Source: Smittia aterrima (taxonomy: Eukaryota > Arthropoda > Insecta > Diptera > Chironomidae). From it: a stretch of DNA of 64,000 nucleotides. How positions within the stretch are numbered: position 1 is the first letter of the stretch; each line of letters starts with the position of its first letter. The stretch is from positions 15,748,854-15,812,853 of the forward strand of contig CP093830.1 of the NCBI GenBank assembly GCA_033063855.1, in the 5' to 3' direction. The notes under the pieces are model-generated. The model did no database searches, was not told the origin of the DNA, and saw nothing but the letters and a program-made list of their open reading frames with translations. Shown here piece after piece: positions 39,218-51,049 of the stretch. Made by a program: the position numbers and the translations under genes.

Positions 39218-40494
39218 CTACCAACAACCCTCCATCGCTGTGAGTTGTTGAACGGCTCCGCATCCAACTTTATTTTGAATGTAATCGGGGAAGTTGCTTT
39301 CAAGAACTCGCATTCGAGAGTGTTTGTAATCGGCTATTGCGTGGGTTGAGAGTTGACAAGTGTCGCTTCTGTAAACAGCTTTGAAGTTTGATGATTGGAA
39401 TGGCGTGTTTGTATCCCAACGATAAACTTCGGAGTGTCCTAAAGAAAAAATATAATTAAAATCTCTTTTCCTTTGAAATAAGAAGCTTTGATTACCTTCG
39501 TATCGGAAGAAAATTGCGCAGCCATTATCAGTTCCAATAATAACGAGCTTCTCAGGTTTTGTGCCAACATCTAAAGACAGTCAAACAAAAAAAAAGAGAA
39601 TTTAAAGAGATCTCTCGTTTTATCAAAATCCTTAAGCAAACCTTGAATCCTTCCATTAGTTCGTCCATCTCGCAAATAATCAGTGTTAATAGCGAAAAGT
39701 TTGTTAGAGCAAAGATACGTGAAGAACAATGTCGAGGTTCCACAAGATTTTCTTGTCAAAGCTAGATACAGCACATCCTTCTTCGTACAACCCTCGCTCA
39801 CCGCCTTTGGTAGCATGACTCGGTAGCCCTTTGTTGCTTGAACGTCGTAAACAATGAGAGCTCGTGCTGCGGCATCGGAAACATACACAAAAGCACGACC
39901 ATCACGTCCATAGTCGACGGCAAGATATTGAAGTCGAGATGATTTGTTGATCAAGCCTTCAAAAGTAATTGTTTTCATCATTTTTCCATTTTTCACGTTG
40001 AAAGCAACAACTTTTGGTGGACACGTTTGGACTGGCTCGTCTTCGAGAGTTTGAATAACTCCAGTGTCAAGAACCCAAAGAATGTCTGAGCCATCTAAGG
40101 ACAAGTCAACAACTGATTGAAGAGCGGAGCATTTTCCCTCTTCTTGCATCGACCAACATGGGAAAGGCTCAAAGGTGATGCTGCAAGCTCCTTTCTTCAA
40201 CTTTGACTTGACTAATGTAGCAGGAATTCCCTTCTTATAACGAGGAAGAGCGTAAAAGACGTTGTCACGATAAATCTGGCCTCTCGTTGCAATATTGTTT
40301 TTCATGACGAACTTTCCTGAACTCTTTAGCAAAGCTTTTGTCGTTGAGCATGGCCATGTAAAGTCAGCTCCAGTCCAACGCATATCAGGATGTTGTCCTC
40401 CTCGATTGTCTGTTGGAATTATTCCATATCCATGTGAAGCGAACGCTAGTTCGAAAAAGATCGAACAAAGGCAGATAAAGCTGATTGGAAGCAT
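39218..40494 (-). CDS. Yellow/MRJP-family secreted protein, possibly yellow-h
   Basis: Member of the Yellow/major royal jelly protein family, extracellular six-bladed propellers linked to melanin and cuticle biology. Minus-strand exons: 40494-39642, 39570-39496, 39438-39218 (382 aa; both junctions phase 1). Signal peptide MLPISFICLCSIFFELAFAS. Family motifs in order: MRWTGADFTWPC, GQIYRDNVFYALPRYKKGIP, ACSITFEPFPCWSMQEEGKC, DILWVLDTGVI, CPPKVVAFNVKNGK, RAFVYVSDAAARALIVYDVQ, SCGTSTLFF and the C-terminal VYRWDTNTPF. The start ATG sits immediately after an acceptor (TTTTTTAG), so a non-coding 5' exon ends at about 40556 with donor GTAAGT. My best family guess is yellow-h, supported by the neighbouring dot-chromosome genes, but other Yellow subfamilies are not excluded. 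Confidence 0.87.
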
Positions 40495-43400
40495 CTAAAA
40501 AAGAAGTAAGAAAAGTTCTTATCACTTTCCGAGAAATATTGTGAGAAGTACTTACGATGTCTGCTGATATCACAAATGACCTGTTGATTTAAAAGTTTCT
40601 TTTTCATTTATAGTCGCTGAAGCGAACTTCTTAAGGTCAAAAAAAAATGTTTCTAAAAACATCAAAGAATAAAAGAATGAAAATATTTTCTTTCAAATTT
40701 GCTGAACATCGTGAATGAATTTCATGGCGACATTAAATTGAAGAACATTTCAAAGTCAATGACACTTTCAACGTTTGTCTGGCGTGTACGACGAAAATCG
40801 CTTACATATCTTAATTTCGTTTTTGATATCGTTAGCGTTAAATAAATTCGATGGGAAACCAAGCTCAATTTAATCTTGGGAATAGTTGAGTGTGAAGTTT
40901 AATCAAAAGTTTGAAAGAGCTTTTTGGACTAATTAAGATTCTTAATAATACCCCTGTTCATCAATTTGTGATTCTTAGAAGTTTGCGCTTGATGAAATAT
41001 GAGTAATCAAAACTCTCCCTTTCCCTCTCACTTAACTTTGCTGTTGTTTAAAATTAAGCCAAAGCCGTAAAATCTTTTTCGGAGTAAAACCTCTTCTACC
41101 TGTTGTTGCAAAAATCTTGTTTACTTTGATTGTTCTAATCGCTCTAACAACGAATGTCTTGAAAGAAACTCAGTTTAATTTCAAAATAAATAAGCCTGGG
41201 AAAGCTCTTCTCAACGGAAATTCATGAGAGGATATAAAGAACGTGTTCGTGTAAGCAAATAGCATCCGAAACAAAAACATCATTCTTACCGTCACATAAT
41301 GGTCATAAACAAAGCCGTAAGCTGTAAAAGCGTTTCCACAAAAGAGAGGGAATAAAATCGGTTTCATGAACGTTGGATTACGGTAGATAAACTCGTGCAG
41401 AGATGTTTCGAAAATCAACAAAATGATGATGCTCGGGCTCAAATCTGTTGTCATTTGGAAGAGCTTTCGGCAAAGTTTTTAGGCCTTCTACCAACTAGAG
41501 AAAGTTCTTTTGAAATAAAATTGAAGTTGCATTATGGAGATCTCTAACAAAGGCTTGCGACATTCAAACTTTAAGGAAACTTTACAATGATACAAAACCA
41601 AGACCCATTTTCCAAAAAAATGGGCTTTAGGCGAAGTAAAAATATGCTTCTCGGTATTCAGCAGTATGAGTTAAAGTTTATTAGGAGCACGAGAACTCGA
41701 GAACTCGTGAATGGAAATATTTGTGCATGAAATAAATCTCCTCTTGCCTGTCGTTTGGCGTCAAGCCAAAAAGTTTACTTTGTGCAGATTTTAATTTATT
41801 CACAATAGACTCGAGCTCAATGTGAGTTTACATTTTGTAAAACACGTTGCTGCTACTGCAAGTCAATGTTGTAATTGCGAAAGGATCTGTTTGACTAAGT
41901 AGTTGGTTGTAACATGTTGGTTAAATGACAAACAATGAAGACTCTCGTCGTTGCGGACAGAAAATTTTCTTTTTCTGGATTCGCGTTTCTGTTCTGTTAA
42001 TGCTCAAGGGAAATTAGTTTTTCCACAATAATAAGAATGTATGATGCAATTTTCATTATTTTCTATGCGAAAGATCCTTGAGATGTCTCGTTCTGTAGAT
42101 TATTAGATTGAAATGACGTTGCTGCGATGGTATCTTCAAACGAGATAACTCAATTTCAAAGTTGATCTTACTAGCGAAGATGTTCAACTTTATCCAAGCG
42201 AAGCGCTGTGAAATAATTTTCCCATTTAAATTCAAGCAATTCAAATGCGGGTTCGAGAAGAATTAAAAAGGTAGAAGAGCGTAAATATCGTTAATCATCT
42301 TTGAAATTATGCCGGCTGATCCGCGTGCTTTAATCTGAATCGTAAAGAGGTTTTCTTAAAAGTGTATAGATAATTAATTGAATTTATCTTTCAAAGCTTT
42401 TACTTTGTGCGTAGCAAGACAAGTTTGATGTTTATTCTTTTCAATTTGCATGTAAATTTTTATTTCTCAATTTTATGTGAAAAGCGCTGGTGTTGCAATG
42501 GTTTTAAATATTTAACATGAAATCGTAAATGAGATAACTTCAGTCACTTTGTTCATCGGATTAGAGCGACCGATATAAAATATCGGGCTTTCGAAGCATC
42601 ATAGCGGAACAGTCATAAAAAAGCGTTGAGCAATAAAAGATCCCAAGGTAGGAGAAGGTGGCGAATTCTATTTCCTTCTGCTTTGTTACCTTCGGTTATC
42701 TCTCACGAATTTTTTTGATAATTTATAAAATAAACAAACAAGAAAAAGGCAAACAAGGACGACTCTCTCATTAACCTTAGCGATTCCCCGCTCGTGTAAT
42801 GACAATTTTTATGTTACAATCCCCGCATTCATCTTCATGATATCTTTCAAAAGCAACCCAGTTTTCTCTGGCTCCACACAAAATTTAATAACAACAAAAT
42901 TCCTTTCCCTTTGAGTTGAAGCTTTGATGTGCGAAAACAAAAAGCGAATACAACAGCAGCAGCTTGTCTCGTTCTAAACAGTTTTTTACAATGCAAACAA
43001 TGTTGTTGTATGCAATCGTAATTGGATGTTATCAACATTTGCTTTTGTTTTTTATCTCGCTTTTATTTCGTTACAAAAAACGAACTGAATTCGTTGAAAA
43101 AAAATTGGTTTTGTTTCAGCCGAACAATTGTTTCAATGAAAATTTGTACATTATGTTCTGGTGTAAATTCATTTCATCAAGAAATTTATGCTTTGATAGC
43201 AAAACCATTTAAACAGATTTGAATCAATTACATTGTGCATTCAATTAATTTTTGGCATGATATAAGTTTGAAAGATAATTGATGTGCTCGCATTTGATGA
43301 CAATCCTTCAATGTTTGTTATAAAACATTGTCATGTTTTCCAGGAGCGGGAGCGCAGGCTTTAAAGCTGAGCCCCGACGGGAAATTTCCTTTTCCCGAAT

Positions 43401-43783
43401 GCTTGCAACATATTTTATTGTAACGTTGATATCTTCAGTTAAAGCTAGACACGCGAACGTGAAAGACGCTTTCGGTATATCGGAAAAAACTCAAGAAAGT
43501 AAGAAGTGAAACAAAAGGAATTCAATGTTTTGCTGAACAAAAAAAAGGAGAAAAAAAAATATTTTAAAATTTATGGAATGAAACATCAATTTGAATTGTC
43601 AAAACCACAAGGATAAAAAACATTTTATGAATTGCCTAAACTAAACTATTCTGAAGCTCAAAGAAACTTAAATGGAAATTTCTCCACAAAATGACCGAAA
43701 GTGAAATTGGGAGGTCGAGTGCAATGTCAGAAACATAAAAATTAACTTTACTCAAAGGGAATAGCAGAAGAAAATAAATTAAA
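40495..43783. other. Intergenic DNA, with 5' non-coding exon of the Yellow gene at its left end
   Basis: The left end holds the Yellow 5'UTR exon (minus strand, donor GTAAGT just below 40556). The rest is AT-rich without a supported gene. A less AT-rich patch at about 43341-43430 precedes the next plus-strand gene and may be promoter-proximal (inference). A minus-strand ORF at 41170-41454 contains a good internal donor but matches nothing known to me. Confidence 0.5.
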
Positions 43784-45872
43784 ATGCTAATGCATCACCA
43801 TATAACTCCAAACTCAAAGAAGAGTACATTTGCGAACCTGAGCAAATTCATCACGCTAAATATGCTGATTATTTTGACGAATATAAATGAACTGAGCGGA
43901 TTAAAGTGTGTCTGCAACCCTGACGACTGCGACTTGATAAGACAGAGCGATTGCCCGGGAAAGGGGCTAACTGTTTGGGATCCTTGCAAGTATGTAGAAG
44001 AAAGCTGACGAAAGCGAAAAATAATTTGTGGCCCACAATTACTCAAACAAGACGCATTACTGACAAGACGAGACAACCTGAACAAAAACATTTCTTCTCT
44101 CTCGTAACTAACAAAAGCGTTCGTCGAAAAATTAATTTCAAGTAAATTCGCAGGCCATTAAATTAGCTTTGAACGTCATGGAATTAGAGGAAGTTTTTGA
44201 GGAAAATAAATGACGACCGACGGAAACACGACACAATTTCGTGTCTGTCTCCAAAACTCTAAAAAATTCAACGCAAACTTAACTTGCTCCACCGACTTGC
44301 TCGTTTTCGGAAAATGCTTTTCGCTTAGTTTGAGCATTTTCAAAAACTCGTTTTCCGGACAATTTGGGCTTCCTCTCTTCTCCTCGTTTCCATTCAACCA
44401 TAAGCACAATAACCATAAAAACAAACGACGGAAAATTGAAATTTTTCTTGAGGTACTGTTGAGTTGATGCTTTTGTGGAAATGGAGAAATATAAAAGCGG
44501 ATTTGGTTTCTTGTGGAGAGAAGCCAAATGGAAAATGACAGGATATTAAAACATTATGCTTTAAGGAATGTTATGCTTGACGTTGAAAGAATGAATAGAA
44601 TTTGACAAAAGAAGCTTATTAGTTTAAGAAAGTTTAGAATTTCTAAAGCGTCGCCTTCGTAACGTCGAGAAGTCGTTATCTGATAAGGGATTTCATTTCC
44701 GAATTTTCCAGGTGCTGCAAAGTATGTGCAAAAACTCAAGGAGAGACATGTGGTAGGTTAATGTTAACACGTAAACATGAGAAGTGAAGTGATGAGGGAA
44801 ATGAAAATATTTTTCTTTATATTTATCGTCATCGATCATAGGAGGTCTAGGAGGATTCTCCGGCATGTGCGAGGCACCTTTGAAATGCATTTCAAAACCG
44901 CCAATCATTGGAACCGGAATATGTTTGGGTGAGTTTGAGGCAAGGTGTCATCTTGTCGTTAATAAGAAAAGTTTATTTTTATTGCTGTCCTGTGGAAGAC
45001 CCTTCATAAAATTTCAAGCGAAATATGTTAACACACAAGTTTCATTTCAAAGTGACGGCAGAAAAAATGGGAGAAAGCATTTCCATCACAATAAAAGTGT
45101 TTACTTTAAATTCTCTTCTGCTTTTAGGGGTTGAATCCGTAACGCTCGAGTAACCCTCAAGTCGTTTTATATTTTTTGTGTTCGCTACCTCTCCAAAGCT
45201 GATTATTGGCCCATTTATTTTCCATTTGACAAAATTCACAGAATTCGATGCGCATACTAATTCGATTTATTAATTCAGATTTGCCGTCATCATCAGATCG
45301 TTTCCAACCGCACATTCAAGCCAAACATAATTGTCAGGAGACGGTGAAGATTGAACCGGGATGCGAAATCGTCGACAGAAAGTGCGAGTGTTGGCGCCAC
45401 TCAATTATCGTGTGTAAAGAGAACCTCGTTCGATGGGATTTCGCCAACATTGAGGTAGAATTGATTTGCTTTTGAATAAATAAACGCGAGGATTGATAAA
45501 ATTTTCATTCTAAAGGAATGCGAGTTGAATCTTGCGAATCTGTACGAGTCGGAGGTTGAGTTCGATGAAGATTACACAATACCACCGAATAATTTGGGTA
45601 AGACCACAACAATTTCCAATCACCACAGAAGCCCTCGATTTCATTCAATTGAGTAATTTCCGTTCTTTTCATATTTTTTTCCTCGTTCTCTTTCCAAAGA
45701 AATCATAAACGTTTTGAGGAAACACAAGAGAAGTAAGTCATTGTTCCGCTCACGGGATTTAATTTTCCACTTTGCTTCGCTGTAAACGTCTCTTGCGTGA
45801 AATAATGAGAAGAATTAAAAGAAGAACCTTTCTCTCTTTGCTATTCTTTCAGAACAAGCGAAGCATCATTGA
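43784..45872 (+). CDS. Small secreted cysteine-rich protein with IGFBP/CRIM-like domain
   Basis: Seven small exons: 43784-43989, 44712-44752, 44842-44928, 45279-45454, 45516-45597, 45700-45732, 45853-45872; 645 nt, 214 aa, phases 2,1,1,0,1,1. A hydrophobic leader (FITLNMLIILTNI) is followed by an IGFBP-type cysteine array: LKCVCNPDDC, QSDCPGKGL, DPCKCCKVCAKTQGETCGG, GMCEAPLKC and GTGIC. A second Cys cluster follows (HNCQET, PGCEIVDRKCECWRHSIIVC), then an acidic stretch and a basic C-terminus (LRKHKRKQAKHH). The array resembles the N-terminal module of CRIM1/crimpy and insect IGFBP-like proteins; whether it binds an insulin-like peptide or a BMP is unknown. There is no obvious TM segment, so it is probably secreted. 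AATAAA signals at 46058-46063 and 46068-46073 fit its 3' end. The exact orthologue is not assigned. Confidence 0.8.
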
Positions 45873-47068
45873 CGATTCGAGGCGATGGTGGTTGACCGAG
45901 TGAACAACAGTTTATCAGCAGCTTCCAGCAAAAAGGTTAATGGAATGAAAGGCTTAATTTAATCCGTCAAATAAATGGTTTTATAGAAAAGCCAAATGAT
46001 AGAAAACAATCCAAGGAAGATATCAACATGAAGTGGCGAACGGAACATCATTGAAATAATAAAATGTAATAAAGAACTTTGTGATATCAAATGACAAAAC
46101 TATGTAAAAATAAGAGGCTATTAAAATAAACTGATCAATTTTGCAATAAAAATAATCGAATCTCTCCGTTTTTCATATTAAAGCTATTTCAGAATTTGAA
46201 AATTGCTGAATTCATTCAAATGCGTAGTTATCGATAAGCTGCGACTCGATAAAAATTGATAAGAATCTTCATGGTTTTGCGGGAAAACTTTTTCACATTT
46301 TCCGTTGAACACGGAATTACTTGCTGCAAGGACTTTCGACACTTCGCCCTTATAACGAACGTTTCCTTGTGAAAATCCTTGTCCTTGTTCAATCTATTCA
46401 CGACAGATCTTTTCCTTCTATAAAGCGTGAAAATGTTTTTCACAAGGAAAATTTTAACGTTTTTCCTTATGAAAAATCTTTTTTTCGCCCTTGAGAAAAT
46501 TCGTTTTCCTGAGTCAAGTACACAAAGAAAATTCAAACAAGGGAGAATTTTCTTTGCCTTGCTCAAATCGTTTTCACTATTTTCTGAAAAAAAAAACTTT
46601 TATCAAAAACAAAAAATATATTTTTCAAATTTTATTTTACGCTTAAAGTATTTTCAATTTAAAAAAAAAACTTTTTCGTTTAAGGTGGATTTGAAAACTT
46701 TTATTTCTACTTTGGTTAAATGAGCTTTATTCTCAAATCTAAAATTTTCTTTTTTAAGAGACATGTCAAATCTTTAGACTTATAGAATATTGCTTTGGAC
46801 TTGAAGAGGTGACGTAAGTAGTTAGTCAGTCGAAAACATAATTGACTCGATACGGACCAATAAAACTTTCCCTTTCGCTACTCTATCACCAACAGTCGAA
46901 AAAACTAACAAAACGAAATTTTTTAGGACAAAACGAACAATAATTTTTGAGCGCCAAGTGCACTTTTGAAATAAGGAACGATCTAACAATTCTTTCATTA
47001 AAATTCCTATCGCTTGTTTCAAGTTAAATTTTCCCACTAGATTTTGTCTAATTAGTTTAAAAATTGTT
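45873..47068. other. Convergent 3' regions of the IGFBP-like gene and Acsl
   Basis: AT-rich. Poly(A) signals for the plus-strand gene lie at 46058-46073. Stretches of Phe/Lys/Leu-only ORF around 46228-46723 reflect A/T runs rather than coding. No gene seen. Confidence 0.55.
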
Positions 47069-50000
47069 TTAGTCAAGCATTTTGTACATGTCGTCCAATT
47101 GTGGTTTAAAGTAGTTGCGAATCTGCGGTCTACGTGACTTGAATGTTGGAGTCAGCAATTGATTTTGAACTGAGAATGGATCGGGATGAAGATAAATGTC
47201 TTTCACCTAAAACGAAATAAATTAATTTGATGATCAAGTGAAATTTGAAAACTCTTCTTACCTGTTCGAAAGACTTCAAACCAAATTCCTTTCCAAGAGA
47301 AATCATATCATTCATGATAAGATTCTTCACCTCAGGATTATTGCAGAGAACAGTCAGTGTGCCTGGAATGTTGTTATCAGCAGCCCAGCCTTTCAACACC
47401 TCAACATCCGGCACAACAATGGCAACAATACAGCTCTTCAAACTCTCGCCATGCACGAAAACTTGTTCGATAAACTGCGACTTAGCGTAAATGGTTTCAA
47501 TCTTCTCCGGCACAATATACTCTCCTTGACTAAGTTTGAAAATGTGCTTCTTACGGTCGATGATCTAAAAAACAAATTTTAATTTCAATAAAGAAGAAAA
47601 TTAAAATGAAAAATATTTTTCATTACCTTGAGTGTTCCGTTTGGATTCCACTGACCAATGTCACCTTAAAAGAAATTCTGTGATTCTCAATAATTGGACA
47701 AATAATTCAATGAAACAAACCTGTGTGATGCCATCCTTGACTATCGATTGTTTCTGAAGTCCGATGCGGATCTTTAAAGTAACTAAAAGTATCCACGATA
47801 AAAATGAGATCAAAGTTTATAAGAAAAATATTTTATTTACCCCTGAAAAACACAAGTGCCTTTGATGCAGATCTCGCCTTGCTGGCTTGAAGTATAGTAT
47901 TCCATTTCCGGCACATCGACGAGCTAAATTGTAAAATTTCTTTTGAAAATATTTTTATAAAATAAATATTATTGCGATCTCACCTTAAGGCAACAGCAAG
48001 CGATTGGTGGACCAACGTGGTCAGGAACAAAGTCCCCTTGAACAGTCAATGTCACGGCAGCAACGCATTCTGTTTGTCCATAACCTTCAACGACCAGACA
48101 TCCGAGAGCACATCGGGCAAACGTCAGAACTGGCCCAGCAAGAGGTGCTGATCCAACAACCTTCAAAAGAAAAATATTTTTATTAGATTTTCGCGAAAGT
48201 TTATTTCATAAACAAACCATCAAGCGAAGTCGACCTCCAAATGCTTCCTGAACTTTTTTGAAAACGAGCTTATCCCACAAACTGTTTCGCCTGACGATAC
48301 CTCTGCGTAACTCACTTTCTTTTGAATTTATAGCCATTCGGAAAAGCATTTTCTTTATGGGAGAGTTACTGATCTCATTGTTGATCTTATCGTAGACTCG
48401 ATTTAGGAGACGAGGAACTGCAGGCATAACAGTAGGTTTCAAAGCTTTCAAATCATTCGTAAGCTCTTTGATGTCGCCAGAGTAAAAGCCAATTGCTCCA
48501 CCGAAATAAAACATCGCATTCTCGCAAGCACGTTCGAGCATGTGAGCGAGAGGTAGAAACGAAATCATGACGTCTCCACTTCGAAGTTTATGTTCGCCTG
48601 GAATTAAAGAGTAATCTAAAGTTAACTGATCTCAAATCGAACATTATTCAATTACCTAATTGCATACAAACTGACACAATACAAGCCACGACATTTCTAT
48701 GTGACAACATTACTCCTTTGGGATTGCCAGTCGTTCCTGACGTGTAACAGATTGTGCAGAGATCTTCTGGTCTTGGTGGAACTTCGGGATGATCTTTTTG
48801 CGCGCCGAGTTTCTCCACTTCATCGAAAGTCAGAATTGTAATGCCTTGGTTCTTAGCTCGCTGTAGTGTCGCAGCACGAAGAGGCTTGATGACGACAAGC
48901 TTTCGGAGTTGCCTTGGTGCTTTATCCAAGAGCAAGTTAACCTTCTTATCATCTTCTACAACGACAAGCTGAGCTTCAGTTTGGTTAATGATGAATGCAC
49001 ATGCGTCCGGTCCAAGTGTGTCATAGAGTGGAACGAGAACCAATGAGAAGTTATAGCAACCTTGCTCGCAAAGAATCCATTCGGGACGATTCTGCGAGTA
49101 GATGCAAACAAAAGTCTTCGGACCCGGGTTCAGTCCAAGGGAAATCAGACCAGACCCAAAGTTTTTGGCTCGTAATAAAGCTTCATTGAAGGTCATCCAC
49201 TGCAATTAAAATTTGTTTACTCATCGCATGACCGCTTGAGAACTTGAAACCAACCTGATATGTCGACGTCAATGATTCCCGCCATCCTAAGCATGGTCCA
49301 TTGTTCGACTCGTAAGCACCGTGTCTAAACGTCTGATACAAAGTCTGGACGTCTTCGTGTATGTAACTGTAGAATTTTCCATTCTTTCCATCCTTGTAGA
49401 ACTTTGAAACGTGAATCTGTTCTGCTCCCTAAATCAAGTCGAGGAAAACAGATATGAAATTAAAGGGAGAAAAAATTGCTTAACTGCCAAAAACGAAAAT
49501 TCAGTTTGACCTTCGTTTACGCGAGACAAAAATGCGGCGATTATTATTTTATTCATCAGCTTAATCGCTTTGAACTTCCGTATAAAGCTTCCACAATTCC
49601 TATCAGTTATGTCTGATTTGTTATTAAAAATTTATCGTGGCACTCAAATCGCTTTTCATGAAAGTATCGTACGCGAGTCTTTCTCATGATATGCGAAAGT
49701 ATTTTTAGATATTTCACGAGAATATTTTAATTTTTAATTGTGCGACGACCGCAAAGTGCAGCTCTGGTCTTTTATTTTCTGCGAGATATAAGCAGCCTCC
49801 AATAAATCAATCACCCGAAATAGCGAAAGCAGATGCAGATGCTTTGCCCAAGTAAACTTGAGACGAGAGATATTTTGTTGCATTTTGTTTTAAACGTCCC
49901 ATCAACATAAGAATTGTCATGACGAAAATACTTTCGTCTCATCGACCCAGCTCGCGGACTTCGAAAATAGACTTGAATGACCACGTCACGAGACGACGAC

Positions 50001-51049
50001 TCTTCTGATGGTGTTTAGATTGTCATATGATTGTTAATGAGGCGTTTCTTCTACCGCTCACCTTGAGATTTTCGCTCTGATTAGAGACATCAATGGGCGG
50101 TCGAAGTGGTGGAACTGACGTACAACAAGACATTTTGAATCAATTTCACTTATTCGCTATTTTTGTCAATGTTTGTTTGTCTCTTCAAACAAATAAATCT
50201 TCTCTTAAATTTTAATTTATTTTTATAAAACGAAACTGTTTTTATCAGAAAAATTTGTCACGGTCTCTCGCTAAAAGTGTTTCATGATTGAAAGCTGCCA
50301 TTGCTTCACTAATCGAGAGATGATTTTTAAATATTCCTTGCCATCATCAATGGGCAATTCTATGCCTTCACAATATCAATCTTATGACATTCACGCTTCG
50401 AATTGCGTTAATAGATTTCGTTATTGTCTCAATTTCTTATTTTTTCAAGCAAACTTTTCACGGTGAGAAGAAATTTTCACAAAACGTCGACGCGCGAATC
50501 GTCTTGATCAACCCGATTTTTACTTCTGATTCTATTTTCCTTAATCATCTTTTGTGAATAAAAACAATTTCGAGAGAGAGGATCTCTGAGGGAAAGTTCA
50601 CTCAGTATTGACACAGTCAAGTCATGTGATGTTCAGTTATTTTGAAATAATTTACGAAAACATTTGCGTTTGAGCTTCAGCGGCAACTCTCTCAGAAATC
50701 GTTTGAGAGGCAAATTAAAAATAACCCGAAGATGATATTAAATCGCCAGTAGTTGGAAAGAACGACACAATGATAACGAACATTCCGAAAGATTTTCTTT
50801 TACGCAACCATCTTCGTACTTTCATTCCGATGTTATTTGAACAGATGGAATCGTTTAAATGTTTTATACTCTTCTCGTTTTGCTTCGATAATTTTTACTC
50901 ACTTCCAAGACTGGCGATTGATCGTGAAGAGGCACAAGTGGTTTCTCCGAAGCAGGACGAGTAGCAAAGTAAAGTGCAGACGCTGCGGCGATTCCTGTCA
51001 AGGCTATCAAACCAGTCGATCCACCGACGTACTGCAAATAACTGTCCAT
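47069..51049 (-). CDS. Acsl: Long-chain acyl-CoA synthetase, membrane-anchored isoform
   Basis: Activates long-chain fatty acids to acyl-CoA with ATP, at ER, mitochondrial or lipid-droplet membranes. Minus-strand exons: 51049-50903, 49428-49255, 49199-48656, 48597-48218, 48160-47984, 47923-47841, 47782-47721, 47664-47627, 47564-47262, 47206-47069; 2046 nt, 681 aa. The N-terminal exon encodes MDSYLQYVGG and a hydrophobic anchor (LIALTGIAAASALYFA). Catalytic signatures: ATP-binding YTSGTTGNPKGVMLSHRN, SFLPLAHMLERACE, EGYGQTE, GWHHTGDIGQWNPNG and the fatty-acyl signature IDRKKHIFKLSQGEYIVPEK. The C-terminal lysine region reads QNQLLTPTFKSRRPQIRNYF. A non-coding exon with donor GTAAGT just below 51653 probably precedes the acceptor at 51058-51059. 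An alternative first exon is listed separately. Confidence 0.95.
49429..50061 (-). other. Acsl: Acsl intron following the alternative first exon
   Basis: 633-nt intron, donor GTGAGC at 50061 and acceptor GATTTAG ending at 49429. In the membrane-anchored isoform it is part of a larger intron from 50902. No exon-like ORF inside. Confidence 0.65.
50062..50133 (-). CDS. Acsl: Acsl alternative first coding exon without membrane anchor
   Basis: An ATG at 50133 opens 24 codons (MSCCTSVPPLRPPIDVSNQS, then ENLK) ending at donor GTGAGC at 50061. It is phase 0 and joins directly to the shared exon at 49428 (GAEQIHVSKFYKD), just as the anchor exon does. No usable acceptor precedes it: the nearest upstream AG would put an in-frame TGA at the start. 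It therefore reads as an alternative first exon with its own promoter. The pair CC at residues 3-4 could be a lipidation site (inference). Confidence 0.72.

Noticed and set aside
41170..41454. Minus-strand 94-aa hydrophobic ORF with a good internal donor (GTAAGA)
   Set aside because: No recognisable family, no partner exon found, and the downstream same-strand gene already has its own 5' exon.
43341..43430. Less AT-rich patch with GCTTTAAAGC palindrome before the IGFBP-like gene
   Set aside because: Looked briefly like an RNA gene or element end, but no cloverleaf, terminal repeat or target duplication could be made out.
46228..46723. Overlapping Lys/Phe-rich ORFs on both strands
   Set aside because: Produced by A and T runs in the 3' intergenic region; no coding character.
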